A stretch of DNA of 17,459 nt from an uncultured Ignavibacteria bacterium (GCA_937974175.1 CALJIG010000113.1:1-17459); one strand, 5' to 3'. Counted from the first letter of the stretch, positions 1 through 7,885 are shown. The notes: a model not told the origin generated them from the letters alone. A program made the numbers and translations.

Positions 1-2
1 AT

Positions 3-758
3 CCTACAGTGTTAAGAGATAACAATAATTTCAGTGATTTTACAATTGATAAAAATAGCAATTCTTTTATAACAGGAGTAAGCGGTGATACAATGGAACT
101 TGCCTGGGATTATGCATCTTTAAGGTATAATGGCAGCGGAGATTCAATTTGGACCCAAAAATACAGTCCTGTTCATAACAGCGATGACAGATGTGCTTCA
201 ATTGCTGTTGATAAACTAGGTAACTGCATTGTAACAGGAAAAAGTAATGATAATCTTTTTGGATACAAATATCTCACGATTGTTTATGCTCCTGCAGGAC
301 AGCAAAGATATTTGCTTACCTACAATAATAATTTTCCTAACGGAAATCATGAAGCGATAAAAGTACTTACGGATACTTCAGGCAATATTTATATAACAGG
401 CAACAGCCAGACCATGGGAGGCGTAAATGGAATTGCAACGCTTAAATACGGAGTGCTTACAGGTCTTCAGCAGACCACTAATTTTATTCCCGATAAATTT
501 GAACTAGGGCAGAACTATCCTAACCCCTTCAACCCTGATACAAATATTAAATTCAAAATTTCATATAACAGTAAAGTGAAAGTAACAGTGTTTGATATTC
601 TTGGAAAAGAAATTGAGACATTGGTGGATAAAAATTTTAGTCCGGGTGAATATAAGGTCCAATGGAATGCTTCTGAGCGCTCAAGTGGAATTTATTTCTA
701 TTGTATGTTCAGTGATGGGTTATTGATATCAGCAAAATCAATGTCGTTTATAAAGTAA
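3..758 (+). CDS. SBBP-repeat secreted protein with T9SS type A sorting domain (5' end missing)
   Basis: The reading frame is open to the left edge, so this is the C-terminal part of a longer protein; the GTG at 9 is just an internal codon in an open frame. Three SBBP-type beta-propeller repeats are visible, with the pattern D-x-x-GN-x-(I/V)-TG followed by YxSLRYN or similar, near residues 10-53, 63-110 and 117-149 counted from the GTG. From about residue 165 a T9SS type A tail follows: NYPNPFNPDTNIKF, then VFDILGKEIETLV and SSGIYFY, ending in SMSFIK. SBBP proteins of this kind are secreted or surface exposed; ligand and function are unknown. The tail implies Sec export followed by T9SS translocation and tail removal. 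No clear terminator follows the stop. A GGAGG at 776-780 precedes only a 20-codon GTG frame that I do not consider a gene. Confidence 0.9.
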   Translation, partial: PTVLRDNNNFSDFTIDKNSNSFITGVSGDTMELAWDYASLRYNGSGDSIWTQKYSPVHNSDDRCASIAVDKLGNCIVTGKSNDNLFGYKYLTIVYAPAGQQRYLLTYNNNFPNGNHEAIKVLTDTSGNIYITGNSQTMGGVNGIATLKYGVLTGLQQTTNFIPDKFELGQNYPNPFNPDTNIKFKISYNSKVKVTVFDILGKEIETLVDKNFSPGEYKVQWNASERSSGIYFYCMFSDGLLISAKSMSFIK

Positions 759-869
759 TTTTAAAAATTTAAAAAGGAGGAAAAGTGATTCTTTGTTTTA
801 AGAGAGTCCGCTTAAGGAATAATTATATTCAAATCACTCTTAATTAACAGATTTTTAAAACCCCCACCC

Positions 870-922
870 CGCTCAAGCAGTATATATTCTCAAAAGTTGA
901 CCGCTCACGAGTATATAATCTC
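870..922 (+). repeat. Two-copy imperfect direct repeat in the leader of the M6-like gene
   Basis: A segment starting CGCTCAAGCAGTATATATTC at 870 recurs at 902 as CGCTCACGAGTATATAATCTC with one base missing and a few changes, giving a 32-bp period. It lies 33-85 bp upstream of the ATG at 955, where a promoter or regulator site would be expected, but I recognise no known site. The 759-954 gap holds nothing else I can support. Confidence 0.5.
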
Positions 923-954
923 CGCTTTCGCAAGGTGAGATAAAAATAAAAGTA

Positions 955-1743
955 ATGAAACTTAAAATTTTTATAAATGCAGTTTTATTTTTTATATTAA
1001 TTTGTTCAGTTCCCGCGCAATCGCAATCAGGTGAAGGTTTTTGCGGAGTAACCAGCCCTATCGGCGGATATAGAATCCCCACTAAGACACCGAACGAAGG
1101 TGAATTTGTAAGAGGTTTATTCGTATATGTTATATTTTCTGATGATGATTTTAACGGTTGGGGTTATACAATGTGGCCAAATAGATTCCAGAATCCTTCT
1201 AATCCATTTCCGGAAAATCCTCACACCTCTGATAATAAATCGGTCGCAAACACCGTGGGCTCAAAAAGTACCCCTTTTATGTCAAGATATGAAAACTATA
1301 CTATCACAGATTTTTTCTGCGAGATGTCTATGGGTCAACTCGATTTGATAGGAGATGAAGTTTATGTAATGATGCCCGAACCTGCTGATTATTATATAAG
1401 CCGTGGATTTTTTTATGGTTCTTTAAATAGAGAGGTACTGGAATATCTGGATGCGACTCAAACAATTGATTGGACAAGGTACAATAACTGGACATATAAT
1501 AGTAATAAAAGCAAGTGGGAGTTTGCCAATAAAGACGATGAGACAGCAGAAATGATTTCAATTACATACAGAACAATCCCTCACGAGAGTGACAATTGGT
1601 TTTTTGTAGGAATGCCCAATGTAGGCGCAACAGATAATTTAGGTATAACGCCTGATCTGGAATTTTCAGCCGTTGTTGGTCTTCTGACCAACAACCACAA
1701 GGATATGAAAATAAGCGATAACATAAATTATGGTTGTTGGTGA
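955..1743 (+). CDS. Truncated secreted M6-like metalloprotease fragment (probable gene remnant)
   Basis: The protein starts with a clear signal peptide (about residues 1-23, hydrophobic core then PAQSQS). Residues 50-150 follow the pattern of the pre-catalytic part of M6 (immune inhibitor A-type) peptidases: a beta strand GLFVYVIFSDDDF, then YTITDFFCEMSMGQLDLIGD and a tyrosine pair in PEPADYY. LNREVLEYLD...TIDWTRYNN matches the segment that normally precedes the Ca/Zn catalytic core. The protein ends at residue 262 with no HExxH motif and no T9SS tail, so it lacks the catalytic half and should be inactive. The last codons lie in a hairpin. Removing one G at about 1732-1733 would extend the frame only to a TAA at 1787-1789, adding VVGDNTNNGEAYALVHVD, so a frameshift alone does not restore a full gene. 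The M6 assignment rests on pattern recall, not a search. An alternative is a short secreted protein of unknown function. Confidence 0.65.
   Translation: MKLKIFINAVLFFILICSVPAQSQSGEGFCGVTSPIGGYRIPTKTPNEGEFVRGLFVYVIFSDDDFNGWGYTMWPNRFQNPSNPFPENPHTSDNKSVANTVGSKSTPFMSRYENYTITDFFCEMSMGQLDLIGDEVYVMMPEPADYYISRGFFYGSLNREVLEYLDATQTIDWTRYNNWTYNSNKSKWEFANKDDETAEMISITYRTIPHESDNWFFVGMPNVGATDNLGITPDLEFSAVVGLLTNNHKDMKISDNINYGCW
1672..1695. repeat. Perfect 10-bp inverted repeat, 4-nt loop, inside the truncated gene
   Basis: GTTGTTGGTC (1672-1681) pairs perfectly with GACCAACAAC (1686-1695) around a TTCT loop. It lies near the 3' end of the M6-like fragment. There is no T-run, so it is not a standard terminator. 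Its stem is nearly the same as that of the hairpin at 1733-1756. Confidence 0.7.
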
Positions 1744-1756
1744 CAACACCAACAAC
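1733..1756. repeat. Second 10-bp inverted repeat, overlapping the stop codon of the truncated gene
   Basis: GTTGTTGGTG (1733-1742) pairs perfectly with CACCAACAAC (1747-1756) around an ACAA loop. The TGA stop at 1741-1743 spans the end of the left arm and the first base of the loop. Nine of the ten stem bases match the hairpin at 1672-1695, 61 bp upstream, suggesting duplication or a rearrangement junction. Confidence 0.7.
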
Positions 1757-1980
1757 GGCGAGGCGTATGCGTTAGTACATGTTGACTAACAAAAAAGCAT
1801 CACTTCATAAATCTTCTGTCAATCCCAAAAAAATATTTCTTCCCTATATATAGTAATAGGGAGCATCTTCTTTCTACTTTATAAAAATCTTCTTAAATTA
1901 ATCCTAAGGCATTCTCTGATTATATGATATAGGAAACCCGGCTTTTAAAAATCTATTCGTAATTCGTAATTGAAATCAAG

Positions 1981-2117
1981 AATCCGACACAGTGTCGGAA
2001 AACCAAAAATGAAAATGTTGTAAAAACAATACGGAGGTTTTTAAAATCCGACATAAGCTCTGAAATTCAAAATCAGAAACATTGTAAAAACAATACCGAG
2101 GTTTTGAAAATCCGACA
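1981..2117 (+). repeat. 64-bp tandem direct repeat with TCCGAC and TTGTAAAAACAATAC motifs
   Basis: Unit 1 (1981-2044) and unit 2 (2045-2108) are each 64 bp and begin AATCCGACA. Both end with TTGTAAAAACAATAC, then G or C, GAGGTTTT, and T or G before AA. A third unit starts at 2109 but diverges after the second TCCGAC. The best conserved block, 36 bp at 2018-2053 and 2082-2117, differs at two positions; the 28 bp between blocks also retains some similarity. Unit 1 contains the near-perfect palindrome TCCGACAC-A-GTGTCGGA (1983-1999). No function is known to me. Confidence 0.75.
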
Positions 2118-2234
2118 AAAATCCGACGAGGAGAGAGAAAAATTTTAAAAGTGTAAAAGTTAAAAAGGAAAGTGTCAGTAAAAATCCGACTTTTTAAAAT
2201 AGATAATGATACACAAATAGGGAAAGAAACTCAA

Positions 2235-2334
2235 AATTCCTCCCTTGAGGGAGGTGTCGAGCAAAGCGAGACGGAGGGTGTTCGTTCAAACACCCCTCCC
2301 GACCTATGGTCGGACTCCCCTCAAGGGGAGAATT
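2235..2334. repeat. 100-bp nested palindromic (MITE/REP-like) element
   Basis: The ends are inverted repeats of each other: AATTCCTCCCTTGAGGGAGG (2235-2254) against the reverse complement of 2315-2334, with 16 of 20 bases equal. Each end is also a local palindrome (CTCCCTTGAGGGAG; CTCCCCTCAAGGGGAG). Inside, GGAGGGTGTT (2273-2282) pairs with AACACCCCTCC (one bulge), and CCGACC-TAT-GGTCGG (2299-2313) forms a perfect hairpin. There are no coding motifs. Similar G/C-rich nested palindromes occur between genes in many Bacteroidota-group genomes; that comparison is from memory. Confidence 0.7.
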
Positions 2335-2375
2335 AGTTTGTACAAAGTAGTATTAGTTAACAAAAAAAAATGCTT

Positions 2376-2390
2376 GTATTGTTTTTACAA
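2376..2390 (-). repeat. Inverted copy of the tandem-repeat core
   Basis: GTATTGTTTTTACAA is the exact reverse complement of the TTGTAAAAACAATAC core found at 2018-2032 and 2082-2096. It is followed after a short gap by another AAAATCCGAC (2404-2413), so the sequence behaves as a dispersed element rather than a purely tandem one. Confidence 0.6.
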
Positions 2391-2440
2391 TATCGGATGG
2401 CATAAAATCCGACCTTTTCCCGACTTGTGAACATGATTGG

Positions 2441-2460
2441 ATTCCCGCCTTCGCGGGAAT
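2441..2460. repeat. ATTCCCGC hairpin repeat
   Basis: ATTCCCGC (2441-2448) pairs perfectly with GCGGGAAT (2453-2460) around a CTTC loop. From memory, very similar short hairpins (TTCCCGCnTTCGCGGGAA followed by TGAC) are scattered between genes in many unrelated bacteria. There is no T-run, so a terminator role is not supported. Confidence 0.6.
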
Positions 2461-2555
2461 GACAACAAGAGAAAAATTCAACTATCTGTGCCATCATATA
2501 AATCATAATTATCTGTGTTTAAAAATCCGACTTTTTTCCGACTTTTTTTGAGCAC

Positions 2556-2592
2556 AAAAAAGCCCTTTTCAAATTTCTTCAAAAAGGGCTTT
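2556..2592 (-). terminator. Rho-independent terminator of the minus-strand propeller gene
   Basis: Read on the minus strand, AAAGCCCTTTT (complement of 2582-2592) pairs with AAAAGGGCTTT (complement of 2559-2569), giving an 11-bp stem. A T-run follows, corresponding to the A-tract at 2556-2561. It starts 22 bp past the stop codon of the gene at 2614-3996. Confidence 0.85.
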
Positions 2593-2613
2593 ATTTCTCT
2601 CTCTTTTACTAAT

Positions 2614-3996
2614 TTATTTAACCAAACTCATTTTCATTGTCTTTGTAAACTCCGGAGTTGAAATTCTATAGTAGTAAATCCCGCTCGGCCTGTTCTTTGC
2701 ATCCCAGTTAACTGAGTAAGAACCCGGCTTAAGGCTTTCATTGACAAGCTCTTCAACCATTCTTCCCGTCTGGTCAAAGACCTGAAGGTTTACATAGCTG
2801 CTCTTTAATATATCGAACTTTATAGTAGTCGTCGGGTTGAACGGATTCGGATAGTTCTGATAAACTTTATATGCATCCGGCACCTGAGTAGAAATATTCT
2901 GAACAGAAACACCGCCATGATAAGTAGCGATTACATCGGCGTTATTACCTACTGCCCATCCTACTATAGCATCGATAAAATAGATGCCGTTCAGGTTATT
3001 TATATTGGGAGTTATTTGGTTTATCCATGTTTCACCTAAATCATAAGAGACGTATACAAGTCCGTTCTCTCCACATATAAATCCTCTGTAAGTACTGAAG
3101 TACGCAGGCCAGCTCATTGACTTGAACATATTTGAGTTTGCGAAGGTTTGAATTGACCAGGTTTGTCCGCCGTTAGTAGTTTTTAAAATCTTTGCTCTGT
3201 TTCCTTCTGTGCCGCCGCCGCATGCCCAACCGGTTTGTTCATTGATAAATTTTATATCGTTGATGTAAATGCCGTTGATTGTGCTTCCTGTAACATTCCA
3301 GTTTACACCCATGTTAGTTGTTTTCAGCAGGGTAGTGTTGTTGGAAGAATTAGTTGCTGATATCCAGCCTGTATTAGTATTAATAAATGATATTGCTCTG
3401 AATGTTCCGAGAGTCAGAACTGAGTTATCGCTGTAACTTGAGAAAGTCAGATTTGTAGTTCCGGTACCTGCGTTAGTAGTTTTATAAATTCGTCCGGCGT
3501 TAACATCATCAAATCTTCCGCCTACGATAAAACCGGTAAAGGCATTAATGAAGTGAAGTGTTTTGAAATCAATAAAGGGAACCCGTGTAGTAGTCCATAA
3601 ATTACCGCCGTCATTTGTTTGCAGAAAAACACTTTGCGCCGGATTTGTGTTTGCTACATACCCGCATGTGTAAACATATCTTTCCGATCCGGGAATACCG
3701 ACAATTTTTTGAAGCTGATTTTCATAAGAGTCAGTCAGTTGAACGTGCCAATGATTACTATCTCCACCCTCAGATGTGTAAAATATTTTTCCATGAGTAC
3801 CGCAAACCCATCCGACTGAATCATTTGCGAAGTAAACTGAATTGTATGTATAATTAGTATCGTTGGTGGATTGAGCATACCACATGCCGGACACTTGTGA
3901 ATATGAATTTGAAAAAATTCCTAAAAATAAAAACAGTAATACCACAGTAAAAGAATACTGAAACTTACTGCTTAATTTATTATTTTTTATTCTCAT
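2614..3996 (-). CDS. YCF48/BNR-repeat beta-propeller secreted protein, T9SS type A
   Basis: I start the protein at the ATG whose complement is 3994-3996, because it gives a good signal peptide (MRIKNNKL, a hydrophobic FTVVLLFLFLGIF core, then SNSYSQ). The frame is open for 69 codons further upstream, but that stretch looks like translated leader. The 460-residue product carries seven repeats of about 45 residues with the pattern FxN-x-x-TGW-x-xG ... I-x-KTTNGG-x-x-W. Examples are VGWVCGTHGKIFYTSEGGDS, TGWACGGG...ILKTTNGGQTW and GFICGENGLVYVSYDLGETW; the last blade lacks the tryptophan. This fits a single seven-bladed propeller. The tail NYPNPFNPTTTIKFDI ... SGIYYYRIS ... KMSLVK is a T9SS sorting domain. 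The ligand is unknown; YCF48-like repeats occur in assembly factors, but the T9SS tail here indicates a surface role. It is divergent from the next gene and has its own terminator. Confidence 0.93.
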   Translation of the reverse strand: MRIKNNKLSSKFQYSFTVVLLFLFLGIFSNSYSQVSGMWYAQSTNDTNYTYNSVYFANDSVGWVCGTHGKIFYTSEGGDSNHWHVQLTDSYENQLQKIVGIPGSERYVYTCGYVANTNPAQSVFLQTNDGGNLWTTTRVPFIDFKTLHFINAFTGFIVGGRFDDVNAGRIYKTTNAGTGTTNLTFSSYSDNSVLTLGTFRAISFINTNTGWISATNSSNNTTLLKTTNMGVNWNVTGSTINGIYINDIKFINEQTGWACGGGTEGNRAKILKTTNGGQTWSIQTFANSNMFKSMSWPAYFSTYRGFICGENGLVYVSYDLGETWINQITPNINNLNGIYFIDAIVGWAVGNNADVIATYHGGVSVQNISTQVPDAYKVYQNYPNPFNPTTTIKFDILKSSYVNLQVFDQTGRMVEELVNESLKPGSYSVNWDAKNRPSGIYYYRISTPEFTKTMKMSLVK

Positions 3997-4316
3997 GGTT
4001 GTTAATTGCAAATTACTTGGTATATAATTTGAAGTTATACAATGTATATCAAATACTATACCGCTAAGTATTTGAGTAAATAATGAAATTAAAACTGTTT
4101 TTGAATTGTTTAGTTTTGAAAGTAAGAAATAGTATAGTGAGGATACTTCTTTGATAAACATTTCAACTATAAAAACGTTGTTAATTAAAAAATAGTTCAA
4201 CACTATATTTTTTGGTTGTTTATATATAATTGAGTTTCAAAAGATTGTTTACTTTTATCGGAGGTAGAAAATTTTAATTTGCAGGTAGCAAAAAAATCCT
4301 TTATTTTGCAGAGTAC
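3997..4316. other. Divergent intergenic region between two propeller genes
   Basis: This 320-bp AT-rich gap separates two outward-facing starts and must contain both promoters. I find no exact Bacteroidota-type -7 element (TAnnTTTG) at a usual position for either gene. Near matches exist, such as TTAATTTG at about 4274 on the plus strand. The minus-strand open frame covering most of the region has no repeats or domain and is taken as untranslated. Confidence 0.5.
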
Positions 4317-5624
4317 ATGATACATTTTTACAAAAAAATATTTGTTATAATTACGTTATTATTAACAAACTTAGCAATTATCCCTTCAAGTGTCAAGGCA
4401 CAGTGGTCTATTCCGGGTCAATCTGTCGGTGATAGTGTTGTCGGCTTTTGTATGACTTCAATCGGCAATACTCTGATTTCGGGAAAGAAAGGAATTGCAT
4501 ATACTACGAATTTTGGTGTGCATTGGACATTTCCTACTCAGGGACTTCCTTTTCCAACAAATTCAGATTTCTCTAAGGCTCTCTATACGAAAGGAAATGA
4601 AGTATTTCTTGGAATCGATGTAAACGGAACTCCTCCGGGATCAGTTAGTGTTTATAAATCACTTGATAGCGGTAAGACATGGTTTCCAAGTGCAGGCAGT
4701 ATCGTAACCACTCCTGTTTACTGTTTTATTGAAAAAGATGATTTACTATTTGCGGGTACCCTTGACGGAGTGTATGTAACATCGAATAACGGTGTGAACT
4801 GGTCTAAGCCCTCGACTTTCCTCGATGAAAAGCATATTTCTTGTTTCTGCGTGAACGGCTCCAATCTTTTTGTGGGAATATTAGGATCTTCAGCTACAAC
4901 CGGATTAGGAGTATACCGTTCTACTAATAACGGATTAACATGGACAGAAGTTAATTACGGATTTCCGTCACAGACTACTATTTTTTCCATGGTGAATTAT
5001 AACGGATACATTTACGGAACATCATACGACGGGCAGATATTCAGAACAACTAATAACGGGGCTTTATGGAGCTTAGTTAATAACGGTATTTCTCCTTTCT
5101 ATAATCCTGTTTATGCTATAGCAAAATTCAACAATAATTTAGTTGTCGGATGTAACGATGGCATTTTTATGACAACAAATCAGGGACAGCTTTGGTATCC
5201 AATCAATCAGGGAATTCCAAATGGCAGCCAGTTTCAGTTTAATGCAATTACAAAATGCGGAAATTACATATTCGCTCCCGCTAACAATGGCATTTATAGA
5301 AGAGATTTAAATCAGGTCTCAATACAAAATATTTCAATTATAGCTTCGCAAAATTATAAGCTCGGGCAAAATTATCCCAATCCTTTTAATCCTACAACTA
5401 AAATAAGATTCGAGCTTCCGAAATCTTCTTTTGTCTCATTAAAGATTTACAATTCATTGGGTAAAGAAGTTGATGAATTAGTAAATCAAAAACTAAGCGC
5501 AGGAGTTTTTGAAGAGACATTCAACGCTTCAAATAATGCCTCAGTGCTTCCATCGGGAGTTTATTTCTATAAGCTCATCACCGATGAATTTGTTGAGACT
5601 AAAAAGATGCTGCTGGTGAAGTAG
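4317..5624 (+). CDS. Asp-box/BNR-repeat seven-bladed propeller secreted protein, T9SS type A
   Basis: The ATG at 4317 opens a signal peptide (KK, then FVIITLLLTNLAII, cleavage likely after SSVKA near residue 28). Six Asp-box motifs of the form TTNxGxxW appear at about residues 62-70, 113-122, 153-162, 200-209, 242-251 and 284-293 (YTTNFGVHW, YKSLDSGKTW, VTSNNGVNW, RSTNNGLTW, RTTNNGALW, MTTNQGQLW). A seventh degenerate blade ends in NNGIYRRDL, fitting one seven-bladed propeller. Residues 350-435 form the T9SS tail (NYPNPFNPTTKIRFELP ... SGVYFYKL ... KKMLLVK). Asp boxes are structural and occur in sialidases, sortilin-type receptors and photosystem-assembly-like proteins. No sialidase catalytic arginine triad or FRIP motif is evident, so enzyme activity is not supported. 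It is followed after 113 bp by a related gene in the same direction; there is no strong terminator between them, so co-transcription is possible. Confidence 0.93.
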   Translation: MIHFYKKIFVIITLLLTNLAIIPSSVKAQWSIPGQSVGDSVVGFCMTSIGNTLISGKKGIAYTTNFGVHWTFPTQGLPFPTNSDFSKALYTKGNEVFLGIDVNGTPPGSVSVYKSLDSGKTWFPSAGSIVTTPVYCFIEKDDLLFAGTLDGVYVTSNNGVNWSKPSTFLDEKHISCFCVNGSNLFVGILGSSATTGLGVYRSTNNGLTWTEVNYGFPSQTTIFSMVNYNGYIYGTSYDGQIFRTTNNGALWSLVNNGISPFYNPVYAIAKFNNNLVVGCNDGIFMTTNQGQLWYPINQGIPNGSQFQFNAITKCGNYIFAPANNGIYRRDLNQVSIQNISIIASQNYKLGQNYPNPFNPTTKIRFELPKSSFVSLKIYNSLGKEVDELVNQKLSAGVFEETFNASNNASVLPSGVYFYKLITDEFVETKKMLLVK

Positions 5625-5737
5625 GCGCATTGTACATGGTAGATTAAGTGCTTAACCTCACTTAACAGGCTTTCAAAGATACTTTTCTATTGGTTTAATT
5701 ATTCTTAAATTATTCTAATTAATAAAATAATTTTCCC

Positions 5738-7885
5738 ATGAAAAAGTCTATTCTTCCCCTTTTCATTTTTAGCATTATCTTTTTAAATTTTTCAACCACA
5801 TACTCTCAATGGATATTGCGAAGTCCGTACCCGACTGTGAACGACGTTTATGATTTTCATGCTTTCAATACTAATAACATTATCGGAGTTACATATGGAA
5901 TCAGCATTGGCGAAACAATGCTTACATTTGATGGCGGTACAACATGGCAGGTGCAAAGCGCATTGCCTGAGCGTCCTTTCAGAAGAGTAACTTTTATTGG
6001 TACATTAGGTTATGCCATAGGAGGGGGACAGACTGATAAGCCTTTAAAATCTACTAACGGCGGGCTTAACTGGACAGCACTTTCAGCTTCAATTGATACT
6101 ACAAAGTACGGATTGAAATTTATTGATGCATCTACCGGATGGATGATGGGATTCGGCGGATTTATACAGAAAACTACTAACGGCGGTGCTACATGGGTAT
6201 CACAGACAAATCCGGGAGTGACAACAAAAACAATATGGAGTACCGATGCGACTGATGCAAATACTGTTTGGGGCAGCGCAAGCGATAACACAATTATAAA
6301 ATCGACTAACGGCGGCGCAACATTTACTTTGCTTCCTACAATTTTCAGACCATCGACTGATGATTTCCGCTGCATAAAGTTTTTAACTACAGGAACAGGG
6401 ATGACAGGATTTGTATTAGGGGAGAGACAAAGAATTGCCCGCACAACAAACGGCGGTGTAACGTGGGATTCAGTTTACGGAAACAATACAGGCTCGATTA
6501 TTTTATACTCGATAGATTTTAATCCAACAAATGCAGTGGGGCTTGTTGCCGGAACTGACGGAAAAATTCTGAGAACTACTAATACTGGGCAGACATGGGA
6601 CATTATAACTACTGCTTTTACTGATGATTTTTTCACTGTGAAATTTGCTGATAATAATACTGTATACATTGGAGGAAAGAGCGGAAGGATTTTAAAATCA
6701 ACTGATGCCGGGCTTACCTGGACGGATATAAGTAAAAGAGTTTCTACCGGAGCTCTTAACGGAGTATCGTTTGCAGGTAATTCAGTAGGATTTATTTCCG
6801 GTAATTCAGGCTTTGTTGCAAAGACAACAAATGAAGGCTTAACATACTCGACTCTGACAACAGGAGTTACAACTCAGCTTGCAAATGTAAAAGCAGTTAC
6901 TCCGAACATTGTTTACATTGCCGGATATAACGGAGTGATACTTGCGACAACTAACGGCGGAACTAACTGGATATCACAGGCATCAACAGCCGGAACTAAT
7001 GATCTGCTGGCAGTTGATTTTTTAAATACAACTACAGGATTTATTGGCGGAGAGGGCGGAGTAGTTTTGAAAACTACAAACGGCGGAACTAACTGGAATG
7101 CTTTAACTCCGCCGGAACCAACTTTTCTGACATGGAACATGGACTTTCTCAATGAGAATACAGGTTACGTATGCGGCAGTCTGAACGGAAAAGTTTATAA
7201 GACAACGAACAGCGGGCAAAGCTGGGTACAGCAAGTGAACGATGGCAGCATGATAGGTATGTTTGCAATTGCATTTGCAAATGAGCTGACAGGATTTGCA
7301 TCAGGCTCGGCAGGTAAAATGTATTCAACAACAAACGGCGGAACGAACTGGGTGAACAGCGCGAACTTAGGGCAGTCAATCTGGGGAATGGACTTTGCGA
7401 ATGCGCTGACAGGAATTGCAGTCGGCGGAGGCGGATATACATTTATGACAACTGACGGCGGAGTAACATGGGCAGCGCCTCCGAGAAGAAGCTTTAATCA
7501 ATTGAATGCAGTGCATTTTAATGACGATGGAAATTTAGCTTGGGCAGTGGGGAATTTAGGAACTGTTGTGGAGTACGATAATCCTTTAGTAAATGTAACA
7601 CATACGGGAACGAACATACCTGATAAATTTATGCTGAGCCAGAATTATCCGAATCCCTTTAATCCTTCAACAAAAATAAATTACGAATTACCAATTTCGA
7701 ATTATGTTACATTGAAAATTTTTGATATGATGGGCAGGGAAGTATATGAACTGGTGAATGCAAATCAAAACGCAGGAAGTTATTCAGTGACGTTTAATGC
7801 ATCGAAGCTTTCAAGCGGCGTATATTATTATAAATTATCAGCAGGGGAGTTTGTTGAAACAAAGAAGATGCTGCTTGTAAAGTAA
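5738..7885 (+). CDS. Large Asp-box/YCF48 repeat protein (about 14 blades), T9SS type A
   Basis: A signal peptide (MKKSILPLFIFSIIFLNFST, cleavage near TYSQ) precedes a repeat region filling residues 25-615. Thirteen Asp-box motifs occur at about residues 63, 104, 145, 188, 235, 279, 320, 362, 403, 444, 488, 530 and 570, spaced 40-47 residues apart, for example STNGGLNW, TTNGGATW, STDAGLTW and TTNGGTNW. A fourteenth blade (AWAVGNLGTVVEYD) lacks the box. Fourteen blades would make two seven-bladed propellers in one chain; this is inference from the count. Each blade also has the FxNxxTGxxxG strand typical of YCF48-like repeats. Residues 635-715 are the T9SS tail (NYPNPFNPSTKINYELP ... SGVYYYKL ... 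KKMLLVK), similar to that of the preceding gene. The protein is likely displayed or released at the cell surface. Ligand unknown; no catalytic residues recognised. Confidence 0.94.
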   Translation: MKKSILPLFIFSIIFLNFSTTYSQWILRSPYPTVNDVYDFHAFNTNNIIGVTYGISIGETMLTFDGGTTWQVQSALPERPFRRVTFIGTLGYAIGGGQTDKPLKSTNGGLNWTALSASIDTTKYGLKFIDASTGWMMGFGGFIQKTTNGGATWVSQTNPGVTTKTIWSTDATDANTVWGSASDNTIIKSTNGGATFTLLPTIFRPSTDDFRCIKFLTTGTGMTGFVLGERQRIARTTNGGVTWDSVYGNNTGSIILYSIDFNPTNAVGLVAGTDGKILRTTNTGQTWDIITTAFTDDFFTVKFADNNTVYIGGKSGRILKSTDAGLTWTDISKRVSTGALNGVSFAGNSVGFISGNSGFVAKTTNEGLTYSTLTTGVTTQLANVKAVTPNIVYIAGYNGVILATTNGGTNWISQASTAGTNDLLAVDFLNTTTGFIGGEGGVVLKTTNGGTNWNALTPPEPTFLTWNMDFLNENTGYVCGSLNGKVYKTTNSGQSWVQQVNDGSMIGMFAIAFANELTGFASGSAGKMYSTTNGGTNWVNSANLGQSIWGMDFANALTGIAVGGGGYTFMTTDGGVTWAAPPRRSFNQLNAVHFNDDGNLAWAVGNLGTVVEYDNPLVNVTHTGTNIPDKFMLSQNYPNPFNPSTKINYELPISNYVTLKIFDMMGREVYELVNANQNAGSYSVTFNASKLSSGVYYYKLSAGEFVETKKMLLVK

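Larger units (their letters stand above)
1744..2613. other. 870-bp repeat-rich non-coding region
   Basis: I find no believable gene here: the only longer frame (2245-2430) runs through a palindromic element and has no start context or domain. The region holds the right arm of the 1733-1756 hairpin, a 64-bp tandem repeat, eight TCCGAC hexamers on the plus strand (1983, 2047, 2111, 2122, 2185, 2408, 2526, 2537), a 100-bp nested palindrome, a short inverted copy of the tandem unit, a GC-rich hairpin, and the terminator of the minus-strand gene. About 1790-1980 shows only AT-rich sequence with a short ATTCGTAATTCGTAATT duplication at 1954-1970. Confidence 0.7.

Noticed and set aside
785..847. Short GTG-started frame of 20 codons after a perfect AGGAGG
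   Set aside because: Shine-Dalgarno sites are little used in this group. The peptide has no recognisable feature and no support beyond spacing; a purine-rich stretch by chance is more likely.
2018..2117. CRISPR-like arrangement: two 36-bp blocks separated by 28 bp
   Set aside because: Only two copies, with two differences. The intervening sequence retains similarity to the segment before the first block, an inverted partial copy lies nearby, and no cas genes are present. A degenerate tandem or dispersed repeat explains it better.
3997..4203. 69-codon N-terminal extension of the minus-strand propeller protein
   Set aside because: The extension puts a long, mostly hydrophobic segment before an otherwise standard signal peptide at the internal ATG (3996). 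Open frames of this length occur easily in AT-rich leaders.
5644..5665. TTAAGTG / CACTTAA hairpin after the 4317 gene as a terminator
   Set aside because: The 7-bp stem is AT-rich and no T-run follows, so termination is not supported.
6010..7442. Several minus-strand open frames inside the 14-blade protein gene, up to 144 codons
   Set aside because: They are antisense shadows produced by the repeated Thr-Thr-Asn-Gly-Gly codons; no start context, signal peptide or domain is seen.
4317..7885. Sialidase function for the Asp-box proteins
   Set aside because: Asp boxes are structural only; no FRIP motif, arginine triad or catalytic Tyr/Glu pattern could be recognised.
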